Source: Verrucomicrobiota bacterium (GTDB taxonomy: Bacteria; Verrucomicrobiota; Verrucomicrobiia; Opitutales; Opitutaceae). From it: 32,272 nt of DNA. The DNA lies in NCBI GenBank assembly GCA_023457715.1, contig JAEWKR010000156.1:1-32272 (forward strand), given 5' to 3'. Positions 8,429 through 16,505 of this stretch are shown piece after piece (within the stretch, counting starts at the first letter, position 1; the number at the start of each line of letters is the position of its first letter). The notes beneath the pieces were generated by a model. That model had not been told where the DNA came from, did not search any database, and saw only the letters and a list, made by a program, of their open reading frames with translations. The position numbers and the translations under genes are program-made.

Positions 8429-9070
8429 TCAAGCAGCACGGCGACTTTGTCTTGGACCTCTCGTGAAATCGCACCTCCGGATCGCTGCCTCGACTACATC
8501 CTCGTCCGTTTCCAGGTACTTCTGGGTGATGGACACGTCGCAGTGGTGGAGCGCGGCGCGCAAAACCATGATGTCGTTCCCGCTGTTCCGATAGACGTTC
8601 CGCGCCCAGGTTTTCCGCAGCGTGTGTGTGCCCAGCCGGCCATCATTCACGATCCCGGCGCGAGCAAACGCGTCATGCACAATCCGCCGCGCGGAGTGCC
8701 GCGAGAGCGCACGTGCCGTCCCGTCCGGGTTGTCCTCACGGGACAAGAACAGCGGCAGGTCCGGTGTCAGGACCCAACGTCGGCGCATGTGCCCGATCCA
8801 ACATGCCAGCGCGCGGCGCAGTTCCGGCAGCAACGGCACCCAGCGCGTGGTGCCACGCTTTCCCTTCATGTGCCGCGGCGCGATACCGACCTTGCCGACG
8901 ACCGTTTCGTCGCGGAGGACGGAGCCGACGGTGAGCGACAGGATTTCCGAAATCCGGAATCCCGTCAGCCACTGGGCCGTGATGAGCGCCCGGTCGCGCG
9001 GCGGGAGTTCGCGAACGACGCGGAGAAACTGACGTTCTTCTTCGGGACTGAGTGGGCGGCGGCCGGCCAT
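8429..9070 (-). CDS. catalytic-domain-only tyrosine recombinase
   Basis: The 213-residue protein is a phage-integrase-fold recombinase. The catalytic residues are visible in order: Arg in TGFRISE, Lys in RHMKGKRG, His-x-x-Arg in HTLRKT, His in LHHCDVS, and the nucleophile Tyr in TQKYLE. It starts almost at the catalytic domain (MAGRRPLSPEEERQFL), so the N-terminal core-binding domain of ordinary integrases is missing. The frame stays open upstream to about 9319, but that part looks non-coding. It is clearly related to the recombinase at 30080-30685. I see no flanking att repeats that would show what it moves. Confidence 0.85.
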   Translation of the reverse strand: MAGRRPLSPEEERQFLRVVRELPPRDRALITAQWLTGFRISEILSLTVGSVLRDETVVGKVGIAPRHMKGKRGTTRWVPLLPELRRALACWIGHMRRRWVLTPDLPLFLSREDNPDGTARALSRHSARRIVHDAFARAGIVNDGRLGTHTLRKTWARNVYRNSGNDIMVLRAALHHCDVSITQKYLETDEDVVEAAIRRCDFTRGPRQSRRAA

Positions 9071-9369
9071 GGTGCGGGTTGGTTGGATCCATAATCGACG
9101 CCCCACCCTGCTGGACCAACCTTCGGGACTACCGAGCAGGCGGTGATCGCGCGCCGTCAGTCTTTCGATGCACTGTTCGGTGCTGGTCGTGGAGATTCGG
9201 ACCGTCGTGAGTTCCGCGATGGTCCGGGCTGGGCAATCCGATGGCACGGCTTCGTGAATAAAACTGTGCTGCTCCTCGCGGCTTCCAGTCTCAGGCCAGA
9301 GGTAATGTGGTATAATCAAAAGCGTAAGCCGCTCAGAAGCCGTGATCGCTTCTGTGCCATGCCAGATAT

Positions 9370-10176
9370 CTAGGCATCCGCTCCGGGATGAAAGGTAATC
9401 TGCTGCGCGTGCACGCCCAATGCTGATCGATCCGCCGCGGAGAGCTTCGGCGATATCAGTATCCTGCCGTCGTCACGAAAACTGATAAGGCCTGCTTCGA
9501 ACAATGAATCGAAGTGCGCGGCTAAGAGTATGCCGTTGTGAGCATCGTTGCGCTGATCGGTTGTGCCTGCATGCCACCGCAGAATATGCGAAGCCCTCAG
9601 GACAGCTAGCGATGTGCACCCGGTGATTGCACAGCGGCCATTCCATAACTTCAGCACAGCCTCGCGGAAGGCGTCTTGTCCGACGCGCCTGCCCCCGCCG
9701 GCAATCGAACCATAGGTGCTCTGGGCTGGGTCAGCTCTCGCAATGTCAGAACTTCCAGGCTCCGCCCATACACGGTGCAACTTCGCAGCCTCGTCCCAAC
9801 GCAAGAACGCCCCGTCCGCAGTCCGTTTGTGCAGGCAGGGCTCAACATCTTCGAGTAGCCCAAACCGGTCAGCATTGAGTTGACGCACAACGCCCGATTG
9901 GGGGTCGACCGCGACAGGGTAACGTGTCTGTGCGCCCGTCTTGATATCTTCGGTGTAGACTAGAAAGCCTTTTAGCTCGCGGGATCGGTCAAACTCCTTG
10001 TCGAGACGTCTCCGCGCAATCGCAGCAGCGTAGGTTCGAGACTTTAGCAAAAAGAGATGCCCTTGGGATTTCCGTCCAGCCCGAACGGCATGTATTTCTC
10101 TCAAGCTCTTGCCGACAACGTCGGTCATGTAGGGGCCGAGCGATTCCATGTACGAACAGATTTCACGATACGTCAT
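9370..10176 (-). CDS. HNH endonuclease (HNH_2-like)
   Basis: This 268-residue protein has a C-terminal HNH nuclease domain. It contains FREAVLKLWNGRCAITGC (Cys182 and Cys187), RASHILRW with His197, DAHNGILLAAHFDSLFEAGLISF with His213, Asn214 and His221, and the usual closing strand GRILISP. This arrangement is typical of restriction-type HNH proteins that cleave foreign DNA. The N-terminal 130 residues could be a specificity or regulatory part. The ATG at 10176 is the first start in the frame and lacks a good Shine-Dalgarno sequence; the frame is open but without a standard start further upstream. It lies downstream of the HIT-PLD-helicase gene in the same orientation, about 500 bases away across a repeat copy. 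Confidence 0.87.
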   Translation of the reverse strand: MTYREICSYMESLGPYMTDVVGKSLREIHAVRAGRKSQGHLFLLKSRTYAAAIARRRLDKEFDRSRELKGFLVYTEDIKTGAQTRYPVAVDPQSGVVRQLNADRFGLLEDVEPCLHKRTADGAFLRWDEAAKLHRVWAEPGSSDIARADPAQSTYGSIAGGGRRVGQDAFREAVLKLWNGRCAITGCTSLAVLRASHILRWHAGTTDQRNDAHNGILLAAHFDSLFEAGLISFRDDGRILISPKLSAADRSALGVHAQQITFHPGADA

Positions 10177-10673
10177 GTGTGGAGGGGGGTAATCGCCAAA
10201 ATAGCTCCTTGCCGGGACATGATGAATGGAAAAACGCCTCGAAAAACACGTGGTGGCTTTTTCTTTGACCGATCAAGATGTAATGCCCGTGGCATAGCGC
10301 CGGACCTTGCGGAATTTACACCAGTCATTCGCCGACGAGATCATTTGTTCGACGCGTTATTTACCTTCGCCGTAACCATAAGCTCTTCTATATGGCAGCA
10401 CCTGTGTGCTCCTACCGCGGTGCCCTGTACCCCGCCTTACGCCGGCCGTGACCGACCTCTTGGCCGAGTCGGGCCCCGGTGTTCGCCGCGCCGAATAAGG
10501 AAGCGCCGCTGCGCGCCCGCGGCCCGACGCCACGCGCAAGAGGTCTTCCATTCGGACCGCCTCGCCGTCGGGTCGGGCAACGCGGGTTCGCCATCCGTCG
10601 TCGCGGTACACTCGGACGATGCTGCCGCGGCCCGTCGGCTCCATCGCCAACCGCGTCGGGAGCAGGTCACCGC
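10177..10673. other. gene-poor spacer between HNH and helicase genes
   Basis: I see no convincing gene here. The stretch holds repeat copy 1 (about 10440-10620) and an AT-richer part (10200-10400). A 40-codon minus-strand frame ends with its TGA inside the HNH start, as ATGA, and could be a leader peptide. That is weak. Confidence 0.4.
10440..10620. repeat. mosaic repeat, copy 1
   Basis: Two blocks are shared with 14845-14990. Block B (about 10543-10616, containing ATTCGGACCGCCTCGCCGT and CGCCATCCGTCGTC) is in the same orientation in both copies. Block A (about 10445-10502, containing GACCTCTTGGCCGAGTCGG and CCGAATAAGGAAG) is inverted relative to copy 2. On the minus strand block B encodes YRDDGWRTR..., suggesting a decayed coding fragment. 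Confidence 0.65.
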
Positions 10674-13600
10674 TCACGCACCTGGCAGCAGAAGCAGCGA
10701 TTGCAGGCGTCCAGGCACTGGCTCCGGTAATTGCCATTCAATCGTAATCGGCTTTTCGCCACGCCAGGAGATGAAGCTCACATCCCCGCAGTAGTAGAAT
10801 GGCGCCGGCTTGCCGTTGTTCTTCTTGGCACGACGAACGAACAGGTGAACGGGAATCTCGAGGTCCTGGTGAGGCTTCAGCATCTGGCCGTGCTTCGACT
10901 GCTGGGTGGTTCGATTCTGACTTTGCCATTCGAACCGATTGGGAGAGAGGAAGTGGTCATGGTAGCGGTGGCCCTCGAGGAGGTCCTCTTTTTCCAGCGT
11001 TACCAACAGGAAGATGTGCTGGCGGACGGCGATAAACCCGGCGTTCCAGATCGCCTGAGAAAACGCCAGGCCGAACAGCGGAGGAATCTCCTCGCGCATG
11101 TACGTCTGCCAGAGCTCGAGCGGTTTTGCTGAAGCGGTAATTCGGCGCTCAGGGGCCATGACCAGCGTGTCGACGCCCTGCTCGAAAACTACCCGGTGCG
11201 AGGTGCCTGGTAAGCCTGCATCGGGACCGAACCATTTCTTGAGCAGATCTCCGAGCATGTTTGTTTCGTCGCCGACGCGCCGCAGCACATTCACAGCGAT
11301 CTTGACGAAGTTGGCTTCGAATCGCTCGCCTTCGGCTTCGACAGTGGTCCAACCCGACGGAATGCTCGGATTGGACAAGCGATCGAGGAAGAGAATGGGG
11401 CGCCCGTCGCTGTGCGACACTTTACAGGAGAATTTTCCGGTGTCCCCCTGCCCATCAGAACGTGCAAGGTACTCGGCTAGGCGCCACTCGACGATTTCGC
11501 GCGCGAGCGCTTGAAATGGTTCTCGCCAACCCGGCGGAACACTCGCGCGAAATGCGAAGACTCCTTGCTCGTAGGAGAAATAGGAGTGATCGCCAGTTCC
11601 GCGCCCGCCGGTCCACGCATCGATGGGATTAGTTTCGAGAAGACGGATCAGTTCATGGCGGTCTGTCCGCTGCCCTCCGATTTCGCGCGCGAACACCGCT
11701 GAGCGTCCGGCCAACTGGGCAAAGGCGTCAGCCAGATCTTCGACCCGCATTGCCCCCGGGAACGCATCCCGATTCAACATGGCAAGTAGCGTGAGCATCT
11801 TGAAGCTCTTCGTCATCGGCGTGATCTCGAGTTGGTCGAAGAACGCACGATGATTTCTGAGTACATCGCGCTCGGTGGTGGAGAGATCGCCCATCTCCTC
11901 GACGAACTGGAACCACGAGCCGTGGGCACGTCGCACCGATCGCGGATTATAACCGTCGTGATACGCCTCCGACGCTGTCGGGCGTTGGCCGTGGCGTTCA
12001 CGGAAGTCCATGTAGTAGGCCCGTTCCGCGTCGGGAGATCTGCGAAGCAGGGACCGCAGCACCTCGACAGCCTTGAGCTCGTAGGTGACTTCGCATCCGG
12101 GAGGCAGCTGGAACTCACCGGCGAATAGCAGGTTCAGTGCACGATCGATGCACTGGTCTCCGGGTGGCAGGCCCAGGAGGGTGCGCGGTTTGTTGAGGAA
12201 GATCCGGTGATTACCGATGTAGTCTATGACGGTGAGGTACGGCTTGTTTTCGGATTTTCGCAGCCCTCGGCCGAATTGCTGCATCCAGAGAATCGCCGAT
12301 TCAGTCGGGCGAAGCATCATGACCGTATCAATCGCCGGGAGATCGATTCCCTCATTGAAGAGATCGACGGCGAAGATCACGTCGAGGGCCCCGGACGCCA
12401 TTGCTTCCAGCGACGCCGAGCGGGGTGCGGAAGCGGGACCGGAGTGAACAGCAACTGCTCGCAGACCGTTCGTCCCGAAGAACTCCGCCATGAAGTCGGC
12501 GTGACGCTGGGATACGCAGAATGCCAAGGTACGCTTCCCCGCTCGCGTGCGGTATTGCTCTAGCGCATTCTGCGCGCGCTTCTGCGTCGCAACGGCAGTC
12601 GTCAACGCCTCCTCATCGAATCGATTGTTCCGCCAGGGGATGTTTCGATAGTCGACCTCATCTGGTACCCCGTAATAGTGGAACGGGCACAGAAGTTCCT
12701 CTCGTATGCCGCGGACCAGGTCACAGCTGTAGACCTGGTTTTCTTGGCAGAGCGCCAAGAGATCGCCGCCGTCCGTGCGCTCTGGAGTCGCCGTGAGCCC
12801 GAGCATGAACTTGGGTGTGAAATGGGCGATCAGATTTCGATACGTCGTGGCCGCGGCGTGGTGAAATTCGTCGACAATGATGTAGTCGAATCGATCCGGT
12901 TCAAAGGTACGCAGGTGCCGCAAACTCCCGAGGGTCTGGATCGACCCGAAGAGTACATCCGCTTCCGGCAGCTTCTCTGTGCCGGTATACCGTCCAAGCA
13001 CTGCGTTCGGCCGAATTCGGCGGAAGGTCGCGACTGCCTGGCTTAGGATCTCTTCTCGGTGAGCAACAAAGAGCACGCGCTCAAATCCGGGGCGGTTGCT
13101 ATCGAATGCGCTTAGCCAGGTCTTCCCGAGGCCGGTGGCGAGGACCACCAGGCCCGCAGAGTTCCCGCTCATGCGCGTCGTTTCGAGTGCCTGCAAGGCT
13201 TCCTGTTGGATCCGATGTGGCTCCGGCACTTCAGGAAGAGGATCTACGGGCACGGCTATTTCGGCGCGCTGGGGCGCCTGTCGACGAGCCGCGTAACTCT
13301 TGATCCACGCCACGGACAGCGCCTGGGTAGATGGATGCGTGAACAGCTGGTCGAACGCCGCCTGGACGTCTCGGATCGCGGTCGGGTTTGCCGAAGTGAC
13401 CGCGCGAAAGTTCCACTCGATACCCGACTGCAACGCCGATCCAGTCAGGTTTGAACTGCCCACGAGGGCGACGGAACTCCCGTCCAGCAGATGCAGTAGG
13501 TAGCTCTTGGGATGAAAACTCACCCCCTTGGTTTCGAAGATCCGAAGCTCAATCTTTCCTTCGAGGTCGAGCAAGGAGTGCAAGGCCTGAGGGTCGGTGA

Positions 13601-14270
13601 TGTCGAGATAGTCGCCGGTGAGGAGTCGCAGCCGACCGCCGCGAGAAAGGAAGTCCTGCAAACGCGCCTGCGTTAGCCGAAGGCCGCTGAGTTGAACGAA
13701 CGCGACACAGATGTCTGCCGCGGTCGCGCGATCGAGATGCGCCAGCAGGTGGGGAAGGAGCGGATCGGTCTCGCCGCTGATCAGAGCGCGCGGATGTGGA
13801 GCAGATGCCAGGTATTCGGTGCCGAGGGTCAGGGTCCTCAAGTAGTTCCCTTTATTGGGAATCACGTTTCGGATTCCCCCCGTCGCATCGGGCACGTCTC
13901 CTTCATACCGCGGGATGACATGCACGTGAAGGTGCGGCACGGTTTGCCCGGCGGCCGCGCCAACATTGATGCCGACGTTGAACCCAGCTGGAGCGAAGTT
14001 CTTCAGAATCGCGGCCTTCGCTTGTTCTATCCCCGCTAACAGCGCGATCTGCTCGTCTCTTTCTGCATGAAACCAGTCAGCCACGTGGCGGCGTGGAATC
14101 ACCAACGCATGCCCAGGCGTCACCGGAAACGCGTCCCACAATCCGATATACTGCGCCGACTCGACGAATACGCGACTTGGATCAGGGCAACAGAATGGGC
14201 AGGTCTTCAACGGAACAGCCGCGGTTAGGATACTTGTTGTAGAGGTACAATCGCTCCTTCGGCGAAGCAT
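10674..14270 (-). CDS. HIT-PLD-SF2 helicase-DUF3427 fusion protein
   Basis: This 1198-residue multidomain protein contains four units. First is an HIT-family hydrolase domain (about 22-125; HLHVHVIPR with His113, His115 and His117). Second is a phospholipase D-like nuclease domain with a single HxK motif (about 160-310; His253 and Lys255 in HPKSYLL, then GSSNLTGS). Third is an SF2 helicase core (about 350-720) with ATGLGKT at 378-384, DEFHH at 467-471, TATPERTD at 493-500 and a motif VI-like QQFGRGLRK. Fourth is a C-terminal region (about 1040-1195) matching DUF3427, with HDHFLSPNRFEWQSQNRT. Such architectures occur in accessory regions and are plausible DNA-targeting defence proteins, but no activity can be read here. 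HIT enzymes often begin near KTCPFC, so the real start may be TTG at 14210 rather than the ATG at 14270 that overlaps the upstream gene by 46 bases. Confidence 0.9.
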   Translation of the reverse strand: MLRRRSDCTSTTSILTAAVPLKTCPFCCPDPSRVFVESAQYIGLWDAFPVTPGHALVIPRRHVADWFHAERDEQIALLAGIEQAKAAILKNFAPAGFNVGINVGAAAGQTVPHLHVHVIPRYEGDVPDATGGIRNVIPNKGNYLRTLTLGTEYLASAPHPRALISGETDPLLPHLLAHLDRATAADICVAFVQLSGLRLTQARLQDFLSRGGRLRLLTGDYLDITDPQALHSLLDLEGKIELRIFETKGVSFHPKSYLLHLLDGSSVALVGSSNLTGSALQSGIEWNFRAVTSANPTAIRDVQAAFDQLFTHPSTQALSVAWIKSYAARRQAPQRAEIAVPVDPLPEVPEPHRIQQEALQALETTRMSGNSAGLVVLATGLGKTWLSAFDSNRPGFERVLFVAHREEILSQAVATFRRIRPNAVLGRYTGTEKLPEADVLFGSIQTLGSLRHLRTFEPDRFDYIIVDEFHHAAATTYRNLIAHFTPKFMLGLTATPERTDGGDLLALCQENQVYSCDLVRGIREELLCPFHYYGVPDEVDYRNIPWRNNRFDEEALTTAVATQKRAQNALEQYRTRAGKRTLAFCVSQRHADFMAEFFGTNGLRAVAVHSGPASAPRSASLEAMASGALDVIFAVDLFNEGIDLPAIDTVMMLRPTESAILWMQQFGRGLRKSENKPYLTVIDYIGNHRIFLNKPRTLLGLPPGDQCIDRALNLLFAGEFQLPPGCEVTYELKAVEVLRSLLRRSPDAERAYYMDFRERHGQRPTASEAYHDGYNPRSVRRAHGSWFQFVEEMGDLSTTERDVLRNHRAFFDQLEITPMTKSFKMLTLLAMLNRDAFPGAMRVEDLADAFAQLAGRSAVFAREIGGQRTDRHELIRLLETNPIDAWTGGRGTGDHSYFSYEQGVFAFRASVPPGWREPFQALAREIVEWRLAEYLARSDGQGDTGKFSCKVSHSDGRPILFLDRLSNPSIPSGWTTVEAEGERFEANFVKIAVNVLRRVGDETNMLGDLLKKWFGPDAGLPGTSHRVVFEQGVDTLVMAPERRITASAKPLELWQTYMREEIPPLFGLAFSQAIWNAGFIAVRQHIFLLVTLEKEDLLEGHRYHDHFLSPNRFEWQSQNRTTQQSKHGQMLKPHQDLEIPVHLFVRRAKKNNGKPAPFYYCGDVSFISWRGEKPITIEWQLPEPVPGRLQSLLLLPGA

Positions 14271-14737
14271 TCACGGCAGTGGTGCTGCACCGAAGATCGA
14301 GCGACCCGGCATTTGGCGCCACAGACCGGGCAGAAACACGCGACGCGCCGACGGGCGCCGATCTTTGGCGGCCGAGGCGCTGAAGCTACGAGGAGTCTCG
14401 TCGATGCGACGTAGCCAGCTTGCTCAACCAGCGAACGCCATTCCGGACCATGCGGCTTGGCCCTTCTGCCGTGCAGCCGAAACGCCGCTACGTGAGCGAA
14501 CTCGTGACAGAGCGCCTTGAGAAGCACCGGTCGCGGCAGTTTCGTGAGCCGAGCGGCGAGGGTGATCCGGCCCAAGCTCGGCCGAGCACGGCCGGCCGAC
14601 CGGGTCATTCGTTCCGAGAAGGCAAGCGAGACCGACTCGGTGAGGCCGGGGAGTCCCCAAACCCTCTCCCACCGTTTCATCGGCGCGGAAAGGTTCGAGA
14701 GTTCAGGCGACATTCGATGGGTATGAACGGATGCCAT
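14225..14737 (-). CDS. SprT-like zinc metalloprotease-domain protein
   Basis: The 170-residue protein carries HEFAH (residues 78-82) and a third zinc ligand in KPHGPEW (His96). This is the SprT-like arrangement, related to proteases that act on DNA-protein crosslinks. A C-terminal zinc ribbon follows (CFCPVCGAKC, then HHCREC). It lies immediately upstream of the HIT-PLD-helicase gene in the same orientation and overlaps its longest frame, so the two are probably co-transcribed. A role alongside the helicase in DNA processing or defence is inferred from position. An internal start at residue 9 (MSPELS) or 20 (MKRWERVW) is possible. Confidence 0.82.
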   Translation of the reverse strand: MASVHTHRMSPELSNLSAPMKRWERVWGLPGLTESVSLAFSERMTRSAGRARPSLGRITLAARLTKLPRPVLLKALCHEFAHVAAFRLHGRRAKPHGPEWRSLVEQAGYVASTRLLVASAPRPPKIGARRRVACFCPVCGAKCRVARSSVQHHCRECFAEGAIVPLQQVS

Positions 14738-15093
14738 GCGTTCGGCAACGCCTCTCGTTTGCCTGATTCTCTACGGTTGCGACTGCCGCGTTTCCCGCCT
14801 TTCGGCTCACTCTTCGCGGCCGCGGGCAGGCATGGTCACTTCCTTATTTGGCGCGGCGTCGAACGCCGGGCCGACTCGGCCAAGAGGTCTGTCACCGCCG
14901 GCGCAACGCGTACGAGGTCCTCGATTCGGACCGCCTCGCCGTGCGAGCGGCCCAGGCGGGTCCGCCATCCGTCGTCCCGGTACTTTGGGAAGGAGGGCGA
15001 GAAACGGGCGCCGCAACGTTCCGGCGGCGGGAACCGCGCAGGAAATCCGACTTCATTCGCTGCTGCCCAGCGGCCAGCACCTCCGGCCGGAGT
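14738..15093. other. gene-less spacer with repeat copy 2
   Basis: No convincing gene is seen between the SprT-like gene and the toxin-antitoxin promoter region. The stretch is GC-rich and consists largely of the second mosaic repeat copy and its flanks. Confidence 0.4.
14845..14990. repeat. mosaic repeat, copy 2
   Basis: It shares block B (about 14919-14988) with copy 1 in the same orientation, and block A (about 14845-14905, TTCCTTATTTGGCGCGGCG to GACTCGGCCAAGAGGTC) in the opposite orientation. On the minus strand the two blocks form one continuous reading frame, YRDDGWRTRLGRSHGEAVRI then EDLVRVAPAVTDLLAESAR. Copy 2 therefore looks like the ancestral order and copy 1 the rearranged one. Confidence 0.65.
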
Positions 15094-15142
15094 GTGACTC
15101 TGTGACACTTGACAGGCCGGCGAAAGTGACTCTCTTACACTT
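15094..15142 (+). promoter_or_regulatory. paired operator repeats before the toxin-antitoxin genes
   Basis: GTGACTCTGTGACACTT (15094-15110) and GTGACTCTCTTACACTT (15126-15142) match at 15 of 17 positions and start 32 bases apart, about three helical turns. Each contains a dyad (AGTGT/ACACT in the first, AAGTG/CACTT in the second). The second abuts the antitoxin start codon. A TTGACA -35-like hexamer sits at 15109-15114, with no strong -10 after it. This fits autoregulation by the antitoxin or toxin-antitoxin complex. Confidence 0.6.
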
Positions 15143-15397
15143 ATGGCAAAAGCTGTTGTTCTAACCGTTAAACAACTGCATGACGACACCGGTCCGTCGG
15201 TGCGCCGCGCGGGCGCGTCGAAGCGTCCGATCCCGATCACAGACCGAGGCGAGCTCGTGGCCGTGTTGGCAAATCCATCCCTGCTGCGGCCTCTCTCTCG
15301 CAAGCGAATCCTTCTGCCGGAATATGAGGCCATGATGGCGCAAACACCTGCGGAAGATATCCAGGCCGCTTTGGATGAAGTTCGTGGCGACCGTTGA
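15143..15397 (+). CDS. Phd/YefM-like antitoxin
   Basis: The 84-residue protein has the N-terminal beta-rich part seen in Phd/YefM-type antitoxins (MAKAVVLTVKQLHDDTGPSV, then PIPITDRGELVAVLANP). The charged helical tail (PEYEAMMAQTPAEDIQAALDEVRGDR) would wrap the toxin. It stops three bases before the VapC-like gene. It should neutralise the toxin and bind the two repeats at its own promoter. Confidence 0.85.
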   Translation: MAKAVVLTVKQLHDDTGPSVRRAGASKRPIPITDRGELVAVLANPSLLRPLSRKRILLPEYEAMMAQTPAEDIQAALDEVRGDR

Positions 15398-15400
15398 GCC

Positions 15401-15829
15401 ATGATCTTCTGTGATACATCTGCCGCCGCCAAGCTCTACGTTCCCGAGAAGGACTCGCTCGTTGTGCGGACGAAACTTGAGGCGGAGGATCAGGTATTCA
15501 TCTCGGAACTCGGTCGCGTGGAGTTGATGGGAGTCTTTCACCGCCAACTGCGCGAGAAAAAGTGGACCCCCGCGCAGTTCCAGACGGCAATTCGACAGTT
15601 CGGCAACGACGACGTCAGCGGCTTTTGGACGTGGCTCGCCCTCGACCCAGCAATAATTGAGGCTGCCGCCAAAACATATGCGACCTTGCCAGAATCGGTA
15701 TTCCTGCGTTCCGCAGACTGTCTCCACCTCGTGACCGCGCTGCACCACGGATTCACGGAAATCGTCACTTACGACAGGCATCAAACTCTGGCAGCAGCGT
15801 CCGTCGGGTTAACTGCGCGCTTGGCGTAG
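15401..15829 (+). CDS. vapC: PIN-domain toxin, VapC family
   Basis: The 142-residue PIN-domain ribonuclease has the acidic metal-binding residues in their usual places: Asp5 in FCDTSA, Glu41 in ELGRVEL, Asp106 in RSADCLHL and Asp125 in TYDRH. The length is normal for VapC toxins, which cleave specific RNAs such as tRNA and thereby arrest growth. ATG follows the antitoxin stop after three bases, so the pair is one operon. No frameshift or lost catalytic residue is visible, so the module looks functional. Confidence 0.93.
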   Translation: MIFCDTSAAAKLYVPEKDSLVVRTKLEAEDQVFISELGRVELMGVFHRQLREKKWTPAQFQTAIRQFGNDDVSGFWTWLALDPAIIEAAAKTYATLPESVFLRSADCLHLVTALHHGFTEIVTYDRHQTLAAASVGLTARLA

Positions 15830-16376
15830 CTCGAGAATTGCGAGCGGCAGCAGTGGCAACCAACTGTATAGCCCCATAGTCCAATATCTGGCCGGCAACT
15901 TTGCGTCGTGCGCGCAGTACGGTTTTGCTCTCAAATTTACGCCAACGACCCGGAATGGCGGCGGTGGCTCGAAACAGCGGCCGCTCAGGGTTACGGGCGA
16001 GCGGAGGACGAGTTGGCCTGGACACCAAACTGGAGCGAGTTCGCGACCCTTTTCGCCAATGAGCAGATGCACCGTTCGCATCCGGCGCAGGGTGCACGGT
16101 TCCCGGCGTTTCGGCTCACCGGCACAGGCCACGAAGCGATCAACCCGGCCCACTACCCTCTCCTGCCCTGGCCTAGGTCTCATTGCACGGTAGGTTCTGT
16201 GTCGAATCATGCAGCAGGAATTTCGGACGCAGCGAACTGCGTGACCATTTCGTGTGACGACCACCACATCTGAGAAGCGAGAGCGCCAATAGGTGTCCTG
16301 CATCTTGAATTGCGCCGCCGCCGAGGTCTGGGCGCTTCGCAATTACCCTCTCAGTTCACGCGGCGCAAAGTCGTGA
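15830..16376. other. gene-less stretch downstream of the toxin gene
   Basis: Frames are open on both strands here because the GC content is high, but none has convincing composition, start or neighbours. A plus-strand frame near 15908 (NDPEWRRWLETAAAQGYG) might be a decayed fragment. I support no gene. Confidence 0.35.
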
Positions 16377-16405
16377 TTGCCTTAGCGTCGGTTTGGAACG
16401 ATAAT
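16377..16405 (+). promoter_or_regulatory. sigma70-like promoter of the SNF2 gene
   Basis: TTGCCT (16377-16382) and GATAAT (16400-16405) are separated by exactly 17 bases. Both are one or two changes from consensus. Transcription would begin about 95 bases before the SNF2 start codon, on the correct strand. Confidence 0.5.
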
Positions 16406-16505
16406 CGTGGCATGATGCCATCCTCAAGTTTCGCAAAAGCACCCGCTGGGAGACCGCGGGTGGATTGCCCCGACGGGCCGTCACGCGAACTGGGGATGGA
16501 GCATC

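Noticed and set aside
9299..9320. GGTATAATC as a promoter -10 box on the plus strand
   Set aside because: No plus-strand gene follows and no -35 is correctly spaced.
14836..15432. A 198-codon minus-strand frame overlapping the toxin-antitoxin genes
   Set aside because: It crosses the antitoxin gene antisense and only the repeat-derived last part looks protein-like.
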